Source: Candidatus Thorarchaeota archaeon (GTDB lineage: Archaea > Asgardarchaeota > Thorarchaeia > Thorarchaeales > Thorarchaeaceae). Taken from it: a stretch of DNA of 51,659 nt. The notes under the pieces are model-generated. The model saw nothing but the letters and a program-made list of their open reading frames with translations, searched no databases and had not been told where the DNA came from. The stretch spans positions 1 through 51,659 of the forward strand of contig RDNZ01000015.1 of NCBI GenBank assembly GCA_011364905.1, given 5' to 3'. Below are positions 16,825-26,299 of the stretch, one piece after another. How positions within the stretch are numbered: the first letter of the stretch is position 1; every line of letters starts with the position of its first letter. A program made the position numbers and the translations under genes.

Positions 16825-17082
16825 ATGGGAAGAAAGACCTATAGAGATGCTCAAGGATACCTCAGATTCATTGATTCTGGAAAGCTTGTACATAGATGGA
16901 AAGCTGAGAAAAGGTTAGGTCGAAAACTTCTGCCTCAAGAAGTAGTCCATCATGAGAACAAAGTCAAGACAGACAATCGCTATAGCAATCTTACCGTATT
17001 TGAGTCACGTAAAGCGCATCGAGCCCATCACATAAAGGTTGCATGGACAAAAACGAGAAGAAGACGTACCCTGAAACGCTGA
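16825..17082 (+). CDS. Small HNH-endonuclease-like protein
   Basis: 85 aa with an HNH_3-type core: LPQEVVHHENKVKTDNRYSN, with histidines at 42-43, Asn45, Asn51 and Asn55, then ESRKAHRAHH. The N-terminal 30 residues (YRDAQGYLRFIDSGKLVHRW) match the strand pair found before the core in homing or phage HNH proteins. The tail is very basic (TKTRRRRTLKR), fitting DNA binding. A TTTATAG motif about 25 nt upstream suggests its own near-leaderless promoter. Such genes are often mobile or phage-derived, yet no phage gene is near. Nuclease activity is inferred from the motif. Confidence 0.75.
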   Translation: MGRKTYRDAQGYLRFIDSGKLVHRWKAEKRLGRKLLPQEVVHHENKVKTDNRYSNLTVFESRKAHRAHHIKVAWTKTRRRRTLKR

Positions 17083-17096
17083 GTCATGATTCTTAG

Positions 17097-17210
17097 ATGA
17101 TGAAGTTACTCGAAAATTACAATGAGTTGATGTCTGCGGCTGAACCTAATTTGACAAATGAGGATAAATCTGAACTGAGAGAAACTCAAGCGGCATCAAG
17201 CCATCTGTGA
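17097..17210 (+). CDS. Possible 37-aa small protein
   Basis: ATG ATG opens a 37-codon frame rich in Glu, Asn and Leu (MMKLLENYNELMSAAEPN at the start) ending in TGA just before the RNase HIII stop. It follows the HNH gene by 14 nt. No ribosome site and no family are seen, so it may be chance. Confidence 0.2.
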   Translation: MMKLLENYNELMSAAEPNLTNEDKSELRETQAASSHL

Positions 17211-17216
17211 ATACTC

Positions 17217-18098
17217 TTAACGCTTCTTTTCAAGTTCAGATTCCATATATGTCAGCTTGGCAAATGCATCACGTTTAGAATGTCTATTGGCCTCACTAAT
17301 ACTTAATTCGCGAAGGTCATCCCCAAACTTCTGACATGCCCAATCAATCCAAGCCTCTCGTGCCTCTCGTGCAATAATGCTTGCCGCAGCGACAGCAATC
17401 TCATCCTCCGCCTTTGGACGCTGAACTAGCTCAACATCTCTGAGGTCAATTTTGGCTCTAAGACGCACTTCGGTTTTGACGCGAGCAAACTGGTCAATCA
17501 CAATCTTGATCCGCTCATTGTGTTTCTTCACAGACTCGTAGACTTCAGAAATCACTTTTGCATGAGCCCATGCAAGCATATCATTGAGATTCTTGCCTTC
17601 TTTACGAAAATCCTCGATTTGTGAATTGAATTTCTCGGGAGATATAAGCAGCGATTCTACCTTGAGTGCATACCGACGAACTGTCCTGGAGAGTTCGGTT
17701 ATTCTTGCGATTGACATGACTTTGCTGTCCATTACTCCTAGAGCACGCATCATTGTTGTTTGATCAGGAGTCAGTGCGACTGCAGCAACAGTCATCGGAC
17801 CAAGCCACTCCCCTTTCCCAGCCTCGTCGGAACCAATGACCACAGACCATCTCGTATCAGAACCTAGCGTACTTACTGCATTCTGAACAGCCGCTGCTGC
17901 ATGAGAACCGTTACTGACAATCTTACCTGAGGTGTATCCGATGATGACCTCTCCAGAGCAGGTCACACGAAAGGCTTCGAACTGATTAGTCGTTGCAATG
18001 TCTGACGAGTCCTTCAAAGCCAAGAGAACTCTATGAATCTGTTCTATCTGTTCAGCAGTGACTTTTACGACTGCGGGTTTCATGACAACCCTCTCCAA
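17217..18098 (-). CDS. rnhC: Ribonuclease HIII
   Basis: 293 aa, normal RNase HIII length. The N-terminal 75 residues are the TBP-like substrate-binding domain of HIII enzymes, ending in the typical GSHAAAAVQNAV. The catalytic part starts with GSDEAGKGEWLGP (Asp91, Glu92), the HIII form of the type-2 motif. Further acidic residues are present (ALGVMDSKVMS, KIVIDQF, RPKAEDEIAVAAASIIARE). It cuts the RNA strand of RNA-DNA hybrids. RNase HIII is uncommon in archaea, most of which use HII. MKPAVV at codon 6 is an alternative start. It is last in a row with biotin ligase and phosphoesterase. Confidence 0.9.
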   Translation of the reverse strand: MERVVMKPAVVKVTAEQIEQIHRVLLALKDSSDIATTNQFEAFRVTCSGEVIIGYTSGKIVSNGSHAAAAVQNAVSTLGSDTRWSVVIGSDEAGKGEWLGPMTVAAVALTPDQTTMMRALGVMDSKVMSIARITELSRTVRRYALKVESLLISPEKFNSQIEDFRKEGKNLNDMLAWAHAKVISEVYESVKKHNERIKIVIDQFARVKTEVRLRAKIDLRDVELVQRPKAEDEIAVAAASIIAREAREAWIDWACQKFGDDLRELSISEANRHSKRDAFAKLTYMESELEKKR

Positions 18099-18141
18099 AG
18101 CTGTTGCCTTGTGTCCGCGTATTTTTGGGGAGGGTGTCCTT

Positions 18142-18972
18142 TTAGAATTTGCATATTTCAGTCCTCATTTCCCAGGAACTAGTGTCAACTGAAAGTACAC
18201 CATAAAAGCCATTCGCGACAGCAGGCATTACAACACATATCGCGGTCCCAATTGTGAATTCATGATGCATGTGATAATGTCCAGACAGTGCTAAACTCAG
18301 TGGGTTGCTTTCTATGAACTTGGTGATAGACTTGCTTCCTGTAGACACGCCTATTCCTAAATCTGGAACTAGTCCGGATTCATAAGGAGGGACATGCGAA
18401 ATCAGTATCTTGCTATGGGCATCCCCAATTTGCTGAAAGCCTGTAGACAAAATCTTGTAAATCGCTTCCTCTGAGTTTTCAAAAGGACTAGAGTACCTGT
18501 CAAGAGCAGTAAGGTCTGTATCAGACCAGTCTTCGACCACAAACTGTCCATTTTGATGCATGATGCCAAATTCACTCAGTGTTTCTAAAGCCCGTTTGTT
18601 AGGAGAGAGGGATGAAGTGTCATTGGTCCTGTAGAAGTCACGGATTCCAATTATTGTTTTTGCGGTTTCTTGGACGCCACCCACTCCGAAAAATCCCAAA
18701 TCTTCCACAATCCTCCCTCTACCATGGAGATTAATACCCAGGTCATCGAAAAATTCACGAACTTTCGGGAGTGTTCCATTACCTGGAACTCCGACCATCC
18801 AGTTGCACTCCTCTTTTAGTCTGGTCATGTCATCAACTGATTCTTGTGTGAATTTGCGAAATTTCATCAAGTCCCCTAGAAATATCACACCATCCATGCT
18901 TTTTGCTAAATGGAGCATCTTGTTCAAGTGTGCCCACATATCGTGTATATCAGCGAGGACAAGGACCTCCAT
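18142..18972 (-). CDS. Calcineurin-like metallophosphoesterase
   Basis: 276 aa. Metal-binding blocks are LVLADIHDMW (D-x-H), VIFLGDLMKF (GD), ILISHVPPY and ALSGHYHMHHE (GHxH). The block normally read as GNH(D/E) is VGVPGNGTLP, so the catalytic His is missing or replaced; activity may be altered or the motif diverged. The family hydrolyses phosphomono- or diesters; the substrate is unknown. It starts 6 nt after the biotin ligase stop and precedes RNase HIII by 43 nt, so the three are probably co-transcribed. Confidence 0.85.
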   Translation of the reverse strand: MEVLVLADIHDMWAHLNKMLHLAKSMDGVIFLGDLMKFRKFTQESVDDMTRLKEECNWMVGVPGNGTLPKVREFFDDLGINLHGRGRIVEDLGFFGVGGVQETAKTIIGIRDFYRTNDTSSLSPNKRALETLSEFGIMHQNGQFVVEDWSDTDLTALDRYSSPFENSEEAIYKILSTGFQQIGDAHSKILISHVPPYESGLVPDLGIGVSTGSKSITKFIESNPLSLALSGHYHMHHEFTIGTAICVVMPAVANGFYGVLSVDTSSWEMRTEICKF

Positions 18973-18978
18973 AGATTC

Positions 18979-19761
18979 TCAGTCCTCCACCCTCAGATGA
19001 GATACGTCTCCCTGAAGCACACTCACAAACCCATCTTCTGTTTGGACAACAAGAGCCCCATTGGAGTCAATGTTTTTTGCTATGCCATCAATGGTCTTGC
19101 CATCCTCATGTACTCTGACCTTCGAGCCAATAGTTGAACTCAGCTCTCGCCACTCGTCAAGAACGCTAGAGAATGACATCTTCTCTTCCACACTCTGAAG
19201 AAGTTCATCAATCCGATTCACGATGGAACAAAGAAGAGATTCAATGGAGGTTGCTTTCCCAACTTCATCGATAATAGAAGTCGTAGGCCATTGAAGTCCG
19301 TTAGGCATTTCTGAAACCGAACAATTCTGATTCACACCAATCCCAACAACTGTCCCAAGAGTGTCAGATCCTAGGAAGACTGTTTCACTTAGAATTCCTG
19401 CGATTTTCCTTTGTTTCACAAGCACATCATTTGGCCATTTTAGACTCACATCCTCAACACCCAGCTCACTTAGGCATCGAGCAACTGCACAAGCGCCAAG
19501 AAGACCCAGAAGCGGAGCACTCTCAACCTCAAGTCGCGGATATATGATCAATGAGAAGTAGAGCCCTCCCACTGGGGATAACCAGGTTCTGTCTTTTCTT
19601 CCTCGTCCGGCAGTCTGACGACCAGCAGTCACTATGATGCCTTCTTCTTCACCCTGAATGAGAAGTTTCTTCGCTTCTGTGTTTGTAGAATCAACACTAT
19701 CCAAGTATATCACTCGAGGATGGAGCAAACTTGTACTGAAGCAGTTAAAGCGGCTAGTCAA
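18979..19761 (-). CDS. birA: Biotin-[acetyl-CoA-carboxylase] ligase
   Basis: 260 aa, monofunctional: it lacks the N-terminal repressor helix-turn-helix of Escherichia coli BirA. The catalytic domain is clear from DSVDSTNTEAKKL, the biotinyl-AMP loop GRQTAGRGRKDRTW, SPVGGLYFSLIIYP, and LKWPNDVLVKQRKIAGILSE with the catalytic Lys. A C-terminal SH3-like domain (about 215-260, GSKVRVHEDGKTIDGIA) follows. It attaches biotin to a carrier lysine, here presumably that of the propionyl-CoA carboxylase whose carboxyltransferase is at 8.3-9.8 kb. It is first in an operon with the phosphoesterase and RNase HIII. Confidence 0.93.
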   Translation of the reverse strand: MTSRFNCFSTSLLHPRVIYLDSVDSTNTEAKKLLIQGEEEGIIVTAGRQTAGRGRKDRTWLSPVGGLYFSLIIYPRLEVESAPLLGLLGACAVARCLSELGVEDVSLKWPNDVLVKQRKIAGILSETVFLGSDTLGTVVGIGVNQNCSVSEMPNGLQWPTTSIIDEVGKATSIESLLCSIVNRIDELLQSVEEKMSFSSVLDEWRELSSTIGSKVRVHEDGKTIDGIAKNIDSNGALVVQTEDGFVSVLQGDVSHLRVED

Positions 19762-19924
19762 TATGAATCATAGGACATTACAATGATAGCTATTTGAACT
19801 CGTGGGAATGCTACAGTGATGAATTACATCGGAAGGGGCTGAGCGACGATATTGATGCGAGAATCATGCCAAGTTTCGCTGGTGCAGTGATTCCACCAAA
19901 TCAAGAGAAGACAATGATTGTGCA

Positions 19925-21220
19925 TCAGGTAATATCGATTGCTCGCTCTGGTTCCTCTTCAAAGGTCAATTCGGCTTCTTGGAGAAGTTGCTGTTGTTTT
20001 TCCGTGTTCCGGAAGAATCCGAAGAAGACTGTGATCCCAACTATATAGAGTCCAGAAACTAGAAGATAGGGGACACGATAGAGGCCAAGTGCAAGCAACC
20101 ACCCTCCGATGTTGGAAGCGATTGCTCTAACAAGTGAGTCGGCTGATCGCACGACACCTACTGCAGTGGCTCGTTCCTCCTTCGTTAAACCCTCCATGAA
20201 GAAGGCATTTGATACTGGTCCAGCCATGTTCATTAGTACGTTTCTAGCGATATAGCCCAAGACTGCCAATTGCAGAGTGTTAGCAAAGGATAATGTGATT
20301 AAAAACGGGATGGAAAGCGCTTCAGTTAGGACAACTGTACGGACTTTTCCAATTCTATCAGACAAAGCGGGAGAGAGGAAGTTTCCAGCTGAGAGGATGA
20401 TTGTGTTGACACCGAAAATGACTCCCAGTAGTCCAGGGTCTACTGGAAATTCGTGGGTGAAAAAGAGGTTGAAGAACATCACAATCATTCCGGCGCCCAG
20501 ACCGATACTAGCAACTGTAGATGTATATTTGCCAATGAAATCCCAGTTCCGGACATTCTTGAAAGCTAAACTGGCAGCGACACCTGAAGGGGTATCAGTG
20601 GTCATTTGTGTTATGAGCAAGATGGCAACAGCGCTTGGAATGAGGCTGAGCCAGAGCGTGAATCGATAAGGAATTACGAGCGGGCCTGTCAGAGGAGTAC
20701 CAAACATCCTGGCGAATATTTCAGGCATATACCCACCAACCAGACTTCCAGCGAAAACTCCAAGAAGTGAGAAACCGCCTCCAACACCAAATAGATGAGC
20801 GCGTTCTCTATCCGTCGATATGTCAGTAACATAGGGGGACCATGCAACATCTCTGAAGGCACCCGAGAGGCCAACGAAGATTTGAGACAGTATTAGTCCT
20901 ATGGGATTGAGTGTCGTATACTGGATAACCATTACAATGAATCCAACGACATTTGCAACGAGAATGATCCTTTTCCTACTTGATCTGTCAGTAAAGAGTC
21001 CCGCAACAAATGCGATGCCAGCTGAGGCAAACAGAGAAACAGAGAGAAAGAATCCTATGAAGTCCTCAGGAAAACCTGCATCTCTTAGATAGAGGTTGAA
21101 GATGACACCGCTTATGCCCCAAGAGAATGCGCTCATGAACGCTGTTGAAATGTATATCTTAGCGTCCCTTCCAAAGAGTTGAAGCTTGCCAATGTAACTC
21201 AGCTTCTCCTCTTCGTTCAT
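19925..21220 (-). CDS. Major facilitator superfamily transporter
   Basis: 431 aa with about 12 membrane helices in two halves. The loop between helices 2 and 3 has the MFS motif A variant GLFTDRSSRKRII, repeated in the second half as LSPALSDRIGKVRTVV. The cytosolic C-terminal tail is acidic (EEEPERAIDIT). The overall look is that of drug or metabolite permeases; the substrate is unknown. The preceding 160-nt gap toward the biotin ligase shows only a chance frame. Confidence 0.85.
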   Translation of the reverse strand: MNEEEKLSYIGKLQLFGRDAKIYISTAFMSAFSWGISGVIFNLYLRDAGFPEDFIGFFLSVSLFASAGIAFVAGLFTDRSSRKRIILVANVVGFIVMVIQYTTLNPIGLILSQIFVGLSGAFRDVAWSPYVTDISTDRERAHLFGVGGGFSLLGVFAGSLVGGYMPEIFARMFGTPLTGPLVIPYRFTLWLSLIPSAVAILLITQMTTDTPSGVAASLAFKNVRNWDFIGKYTSTVASIGLGAGMIVMFFNLFFTHEFPVDPGLLGVIFGVNTIILSAGNFLSPALSDRIGKVRTVVLTEALSIPFLITLSFANTLQLAVLGYIARNVLMNMAGPVSNAFFMEGLTKEERATAVGVVRSADSLVRAIASNIGGWLLALGLYRVPYLLVSGLYIVGITVFFGFFRNTEKQQQLLQEAELTFEEEPERAIDIT

Positions 21221-21337
21221 TTTGAGGTGCTCCAGAATGGATAATCAGAACCGGGGATACAATATGTCCGCCCTTTATGCATTGTCCATTGAGCACAAAC
21301 AGTAAGACTAAATCGGGGTATTGAGGAATCCTAAAGT

Positions 21338-22375
21338 ATGAAGACTATTGACTTGCGAAGTGACACCATCACCCTGCCAACTGACGAGATGATTGAGGCA
21401 ATAGTTAATGCACACAAGGCAGGAAGACTCGGTGATGATGTCATCGGAGAAGACGAAGTTGTGAATGAGTTGCAAGAAAAAGCTGCGAAGATACTCGGAA
21501 AGGAGGCAGCGCTCCTTGTTACTTCTGGCACACAAGGCAACCTTGTTTCACTCCTAGCCCAAACAAGAAGAGGCGATGAAGTAGTCGTCGAAGAGCAGTC
21601 CCACACCTTTATGTTTGAGGGCGGAGCAATGGCGTCTTTAGGAGGTCTCTTCCCGAAACCTGTACACGGCGAGAGAGGCTACATACTTCCCGAAACGCTT
21701 GAGTCGGCGATTAGTCCCGATAATCCTCATTATGCAAGGACAAGTCTGGTTGTTTGCGAAAACACTCACAATTACGCAGGCGGGACAATCACTCGTCCCG
21801 AACAAGTAGATGCGCTTGCAGCCGTCGCACACGACCATGGACTCAAGATACACTGTGATGGGGCTAGGTTGTTCAACGCCGCTGTGGCTTTGGACGTTCC
21901 AGCAAAGAGACTGGTTGACAATGCGGACTCTGTTCAAATCTGCCTCAGTAAGGGGCTCTCTGCGCCCGTCGGGTCAGTAATAGCTGGAACAGAGGAGTTC
22001 ATCCACGAGGCTCATCGGACACGAAAGAAAGTGGGCGGAGGAATGCGTCAAGCAGGCATTATTGCGGCACCTGGAATCATAGCCCTCGAAAAAATGGTTG
22101 ACAGATTGAAGGAGGATCACGAGAACGCGAAACTGCTGTATGAAAGAGTCAAAGGTATACCTAATCTTGTCATTGATGAACCAGAAACAAACATTCTGTT
22201 TCTTGGTCTCCAGAACCTCTCGATCAGTCAGATGAAACTCTCAGAGGAATTGGCGAAAGAGAATATCAAAGTCTACGGTGGTTATGGAGTCAGGACTAGG
22301 ATGGTCATGAACAGAATGGTTTCTCGTGACGACGTAGACAGAGTAGCTGTAGCTCTTGAACGGTTGCTAAAGTAG
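21338..22375 (+). CDS. ltaE: Low-specificity L-threonine aldolase
   Basis: 345 aa PLP enzyme of fold type I. It begins with the family signature IDLRSDTITLPTDEM and has GDDVIGEDEVVNELQ, EQSHTFMFEGGAMASLGG, HCDGARLFNAAVAL with the PLP-contacting Asp, and the Schiff-base Lys in QICLSKGLSAPVGSVIAG. It splits threonine or allo-threonine into glycine and acetaldehyde. The start has a GAGG 11 nt upstream. It converges with the small TPR gene that ends the methylmalonyl-CoA operon. It supplies glycine or degrades threonine, in line with amino-acid use. Confidence 0.93.
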   Translation: MKTIDLRSDTITLPTDEMIEAIVNAHKAGRLGDDVIGEDEVVNELQEKAAKILGKEAALLVTSGTQGNLVSLLAQTRRGDEVVVEEQSHTFMFEGGAMASLGGLFPKPVHGERGYILPETLESAISPDNPHYARTSLVVCENTHNYAGGTITRPEQVDALAAVAHDHGLKIHCDGARLFNAAVALDVPAKRLVDNADSVQICLSKGLSAPVGSVIAGTEEFIHEAHRTRKKVGGGMRQAGIIAAPGIIALEKMVDRLKEDHENAKLLYERVKGIPNLVIDEPETNILFLGLQNLSISQMKLSEELAKENIKVYGGYGVRTRMVMNRMVSRDDVDRVAVALERLLK

Positions 22376-22384
22376 ACATGTCAC

Positions 22385-22663
22385 CTATAATCTCTTCTTT
22401 GCATCCTCAATCATTTCTGTGATATAGTTACTCCATGTTGGTTCAAGCTGACGAGCTTTTTCAGCGCACCCAATGCATTCCCCATACTTTTCCATTCGAA
22501 AGAGTAGCCGGCTCTTGTAGAAGTAAGCATGAGCATATGTATCACTAATCTCAATTGCCGTATCATAAGCTCTCAGTGCATCTTCAAGCTCACCATTAGC
22601 CTCATGACCCCGCGCCTTCTTGAAATACTCGTAGCGTGTCGTAGGTTTCTGCGTTGACACCAT
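22385..22663 (-). CDS. Small TPR protein
   Basis: 92 aa with about two and a half tetratricopeptide repeats: YFKKARGHEANGELEDALRAYD, then YAHAYFYKSRLLFRMEKYGEC, then a partial helix. A GGAGGTG five nt before the ATG decides the start. It follows the epimerase gene by about 80 nt in the same direction and may be co-transcribed. TPR proteins mediate protein-protein contacts. A close paralogue is at 28837-29103; both begin with a T-x-Y-x-x-F-x-x-A-R pattern and end with P-x-W-x-x-Y. Confidence 0.8.
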   Translation of the reverse strand: MVSTQKPTTRYEYFKKARGHEANGELEDALRAYDTAIEISDTYAHAYFYKSRLLFRMEKYGECIGCAEKARQLEPTWSNYITEMIEDAKKRL

Positions 22664-22741
22664 CTACGCACCTCCTTTGTGCGATACTACTAGGATAATA
22701 ATCAGATAAGGTTTTCATGTTTCAGCTGTTGATTTGAATAG

Positions 22742-23149
22742 TCATTTTGGCTCTTGAGTAAGCTCAATAAGAACCCCTCCAGACGCCTTAGGATGAACAA
22801 AAGCCACAAGCTGGTTGTGAGACCCGATCCTAGGCTCATTATCAATTAAACGCATTCCAGCTTCATGAAACCGAGCAAGTGCTTCCTTAATGTCATTCAC
22901 TTTGATTGCGATATGATGGATTCCCCCACCTCTTGCTTTCAAGAAGTTCGAAATCGGACTATCCTCTGACGTTGGCTCAAGTAGCTCGATTTGACTCTCC
23001 CCAATCTTGAGAAAAGCTACGCGAACCTTCTGCGTTTTCACTTCTTCAGAACGAGATAGTTGGAGTCCTAAAACATCCCTGTAAAAACCAAGCCAGTTCT
23101 CAATACTCTCTACAGCAATTCCAATGTGATCGATCTTTTCTATTAACAT
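22742..23149 (-). CDS. mce: Methylmalonyl-CoA epimerase
   Basis: 135 aa, standard length, with a vicinal-oxygen-chelate fold in two beta-alpha-beta-beta-beta halves. Metal-binding residues are visible in KIDHIGIAVESIENW and GGGIHHIAIKVNDIKEAL, plus the Glu in ESQIELLEPTSEDSPIS and the C-terminal GGVLIELTQ. It interconverts (S)- and (R)-methylmalonyl-CoA, linking the biotin carboxylase product to the B12 mutase. It follows the mutase large subunit by 15 nt and is clearly in the same operon. Confidence 0.95.
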   Translation of the reverse strand: MLIEKIDHIGIAVESIENWLGFYRDVLGLQLSRSEEVKTQKVRVAFLKIGESQIELLEPTSEDSPISNFLKARGGGIHHIAIKVNDIKEALARFHEAGMRLIDNEPRIGSHNQLVAFVHPKASGGVLIELTQEPK

Positions 23150-23164
23150 GACATGTCGCTCCTC

Positions 23165-24844
23165 TCAAAGTATGTCAGGTGCTTTGTACTCTCCAAAGAC
23201 ATCTCGTAGTATCCCGCATATCTCACCCAATGTGGCATAGACCTTCACTGCGTCGATGATTGGAGGCATGAGGTTCTCATCGCTTTTGGCAACAGTATGC
23301 AAGTGGTCTAGTGTCTTCTTGACTTTTTCCTCATCGCGGGCCAAACGAACTTTCTTCAATTCTTTCACCTGTTCTTTCTCTGCCTTCGGATTGACGCGGA
23401 GATAGTCGAATTTTGACTCCTCTTCTACTGTGAACTTGTTTACTCCTACGACGACCCTCCTAGATTCATCCACACTCTTTTGAAACTGATAGGCGGCCTC
23501 ACTTATTTCTCGTTGAATGAATCCATTCTCAATGGAGGTCGGAGCCCCGCCCATGGCATCAATTTTCTCGATGTATGCCACTGCACTTTCCTCAATCTTA
23601 TTCGTGAGAGCTTCGATGTAATAGGACCCGGCAAGCGGATCAATAGTATCTCCCACACCAGACTCATGTGCAATGATTTGCTGTGTTCGTAATGCAATCT
23701 GGACAGATTGCTCAGTTGGCAGAGAGAGCGCTTCGTCACGAGAGTTTGTATGAAGTGACTGAGTTCCTCCTAGGACTGCTTGTAGAGCTTGAAGGGTCAC
23801 TCGTACGACATTATTGTCTGGCTGTTGTGCAGTCAGTGTGCAGCCAGCGGTCTGCGTATGAAATCTCATCCGGCAGGAGTCGTCGTTCTTTGCCTTGAAT
23901 CGTTCACGCATTATTCTTGCCCAGAGCCTGCGAGCGGCTCTGAACTTGCATATTTCCTCAAGAAAATCACTATGGGAACCGAAAAAGAATGAGAGACGTG
24001 AGGCAAAGTCATCAACATCTAACCCAGCATCTATCGCGGCTTGGACATATGCAATCCCATCAGCAAGTGTGAATGCAACCTCTTGGACTGCTGTTGAACC
24101 AGCCTCGCGGATGTGATAGCCTGAGATAGATATCGTATTCCAGAGAGGCATTTTCTCACTGCAGAATTTGAAGATGTCAGTGATTAGCCTCATCGAAGGC
24201 TTGGGCGGGAAGATGTACGTCCCACGAGCCACATACTCCTTCAGAATGTCATTTTGGATAGTCCCTCTGAGCCGGTCCATCGAAACCCCCTGTTTCACAG
24301 CCACTGCAATGTACATTGCTAACAGGACTGATGCGGGTGCGTTGATGGTCATTGAAGTACTCACCTTATCCAAAGGTATCCCTTCAAACAGCACCTCCAT
24401 GTCGGATAGAGAGTCGATGGCTACTCCAACCTTTCCAACCTCGCCTTGAGCCAACACGTCGTCGGAGTCGTAGCCTATCTGAGTGGGAAGGTCAAACGCA
24501 ATTGAAAGACCCGTTTGTCCCTGCTCCAGGAGGAAATGGAAGCGTTCATTGGTTTCGCGTGCAGTGGCAAACCCACTGTACTGCCGCATGGTCCAGAAAC
24601 GACCTCGATATCCAGTAGGTTGGACACCTCGGGTGAATGGATACTGTCCTGGGAAACCCAAATCCTTCTCGTAGTCCAGCTCCTCCAAGTCTAGTGGTGT
24701 GTAAAGACGATTGACTGGTAGACCAGAGATGGTTTCGAACTTCTTTTCACGTTCGGGAAATCGTTTGACCGTTGTAGCAACAGCCTCATCTTCCCACTTA
24801 TTCACCAATCCACGGAGTTTTGAGCTATCTTTCAACGCACTCAC
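23165..24844 (-). CDS. mutA: Methylmalonyl-CoA mutase, large (catalytic) subunit
   Basis: 559 aa, the split archaeal form without the B12-binding domain. The TIM-barrel substrate domain is evident: [48 protein letters not shown] in two parts, [16 protein letters not shown], and [20 protein letters not shown]. It isomerises (R)-methylmalonyl-CoA and succinyl-CoA by a radical mechanism. GTG 24844 overlaps the MeaB stop by 4 nt (GTGA). The cobalamin subunit is two genes upstream, so mutase, chaperone and epimerase are all made from one message. Confidence 0.95.
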   Translation of the reverse strand: MSALKDSSKLRGLVNKWEDEAVATTVKRFPEREKKFETISGLPVNRLYTPLDLEELDYEKDLGFPGQYPFTRGVQPTGYRGRFWTMRQYSGFATARETNERFHFLLEQGQTGLSIAFDLPTQIGYDSDDVLAQGEVGKVGVAIDSLSDMEVLFEGIPLDKVSTSMTINAPASVLLAMYIAVAVKQGVSMDRLRGTIQNDILKEYVARGTYIFPPKPSMRLITDIFKFCSEKMPLWNTISISGYHIREAGSTAVQEVAFTLADGIAYVQAAIDAGLDVDDFASRLSFFFGSHSDFLEEICKFRAARRLWARIMRERFKAKNDDSCRMRFHTQTAGCTLTAQQPDNNVVRVTLQALQAVLGGTQSLHTNSRDEALSLPTEQSVQIALRTQQIIAHESGVGDTIDPLAGSYYIEALTNKIEESAVAYIEKIDAMGGAPTSIENGFIQREISEAAYQFQKSVDESRRVVVGVNKFTVEEESKFDYLRVNPKAEKEQVKELKKVRLARDEEKVKKTLDHLHTVAKSDENLMPPIIDAVKVYATLGEICGILRDVFGEYKAPDIL

Positions 24845-25821
24845 CTACTCTCACTAAACAAGAACTCTGCTATCAAGCGTTCAGCCACAGTGTAAGGATC
24901 CTCTTTTCGGGCGGCAATCTTCTTGATTGCAGCCTCATACTCCGGTCGTCCCTCCAACTTCTGGTATAGCTCTCGAGTGAGCTTATATCGCATTAAATCA
25001 TGTAGTTCGTCTCGGCTTCTCTGCAATCCTTTCTGCTCAAGTAGTCCACTCTCCTTCAAGAACTGCAGATGTGCTTGTATCTTCTCAATGACCTCAAGCA
25101 CGCCTTCGCCGGTTCTGCCGTTGGTAAGAAGAACGGGAGGACGCCAAGCTCTTTCAATAGGGTCGATGTCCAACATGGCATTGATCTCTGTGACCTTCCT
25201 ATCTGCCCCGGGAAGGTCCTTCTTATTCACAACAAAGATGTCTGCGATTTCCATGATGCCAGCTTTGATTGCTTGGATATCATCTCCGCTGCCTGGTACA
25301 TCTGTGACAATGATGGTTTGAGCGATTTCAATAATCTCAACCTCAGCTTGTCCAGCACCAACAGTTTCAACGAAAATGATGTCTTTTCCAAATGCATCGA
25401 TTGCTCGAACAGCATCAGAAGTTGCTCTTGCCAGACCTCCCAGATGCCCACGAGTTCCCATACTTCGTACATAGACATCCTTGTCAAGAGTATGCTCCTG
25501 CATTCGGATTCTATCACCCAGGAGTGCACCGCCCGTGAATGGGCTGGATGGATCAACACACACAACTCCGATGGTCTTATTGCGCTTTCGTAGCTCTGCA
25601 GTGAGTTTTGTGACAAGTGAGCTTTTCCCAGACCCCGGTGGTCCTGTAATGCCAATAACGTGAGCCTTGCCGGTGTTTTTGTAGAGGCGGCTGAGAACTT
25701 CAGCAGCTTCAGGATCCTCATTCTCAATGAGCGAGATGAGCCGAGCTAGTTCTCTGCGCTTACCACTCAGGACACCATTAACAAGTTCGCTCACTGACAA
25801 GGATAGTTCCCCATGATGCAA
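24841..25821 (-). CDS. meaB: MeaB/ArgK-type GTPase chaperone of methylmalonyl-CoA mutase
   Basis: 326 aa G3E-family GTPase. The P-loop [17 protein letters not shown] is near 57-73, followed by [21 protein letters not shown] with the magnesium-binding Asp, [13 protein letters not shown] (switch) and [12 protein letters not shown], the base-specific NKxD. It loads and protects adenosylcobalamin in the mutase. Its start is 3 nt after the cobalamin-subunit stop and its own stop overlaps the start of the large subunit, which supports this function over the historical arginine-transport name. Confidence 0.95.
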   Translation of the reverse strand: MHHGELSLSVSELVNGVLSGKRRELARLISLIENEDPEAAEVLSRLYKNTGKAHVIGITGPPGSGKSSLVTKLTAELRKRNKTIGVVCVDPSSPFTGGALLGDRIRMQEHTLDKDVYVRSMGTRGHLGGLARATSDAVRAIDAFGKDIIFVETVGAGQAEVEIIEIAQTIIVTDVPGSGDDIQAIKAGIMEIADIFVVNKKDLPGADRKVTEINAMLDIDPIERAWRPPVLLTNGRTGEGVLEVIEKIQAHLQFLKESGLLEQKGLQRSRDELHDLMRYKLTRELYQKLEGRPEYEAAIKKIAARKEDPYTVAERLIAEFLFSESR

Positions 25822-25824
25822 GAA

Positions 25825-26226
25825 TCAAAGCTTGACGTTTGCCTTGATATACTCGATTATTTCATCTAGAGGAGTTCCGGGACCGAATATCGCTGCGATA
25901 CCAGCCTTCTTCAGCTCAGGAATGTCATCCTCAGGGATTATTCCACCGCCGACGACTAAAACGTCGTCAATGCCTTCCTCCTTCAAGAGTTCCATAACTC
26001 TTGGAAACAGCGCATTATGAGCGCCGCTCAAGATACTCAGTCCGATGCAATGCACACCCTCATCTAGGGCCGCTCTGACAATCATCTCAGGAGTCTGGCG
26101 AAGGCCAGTATAGATTACTTCCATCCCTGCATCTCGAAGTGCGCGGGCAACTATTTTTGCGCCTCTATCGTGCCCATCAAGACCAGGTTTTGCAACAAGT
26201 ACACGAATCTTCTTGGATGAACTCAA
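25825..26226 (-). CDS. mutB: Methylmalonyl-CoA mutase, cobalamin-binding subunit
   Basis: 133 aa Rossmann-like B12-binding domain. The DxHxxG signature is in [16 protein letters not shown], followed by [13 protein letters not shown] and [16 protein letters not shown], all expected to wrap the cobalamin tail. The start is TTG 26226, supported by a GAGGTGG motif 5-7 nt before it. It is the first gene of the operon that continues with the GTPase, the large subunit, the epimerase and a TPR protein. Subunit symbols vary between archaea. Confidence 0.95.
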   Translation of the reverse strand: MSSSKKIRVLVAKPGLDGHDRGAKIVARALRDAGMEVIYTGLRQTPEMIVRAALDEGVHCIGLSILSGAHNALFPRVMELLKEEGIDDVLVVGGGIIPEDDIPELKKAGIAAIFGPGTPLDEIIEYIKANVKL

Positions 26227-26270
26227 AGACCCACCTCAGGCTGATGATTCGTCTGGTGAAAACCAAGGCA

Positions 26271-26282
26271 CTGATATAAACT
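26271..26282 (-). promoter_or_regulatory. TATA-like element for the methylmalonyl-CoA mutase operon
   Basis: AGTTTATATCAG on the minus strand lies about 48 nt before the TTG start of the cobalamin subunit. Transcription from roughly 26250 would leave a leader of about 24 nt that includes the GAGGTGG ribosome site. The box lies beyond the end of the membrane regulator gene. Confidence 0.45.
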
Positions 26283-26299
26283 CGTTGTTTCGGCGTTTG

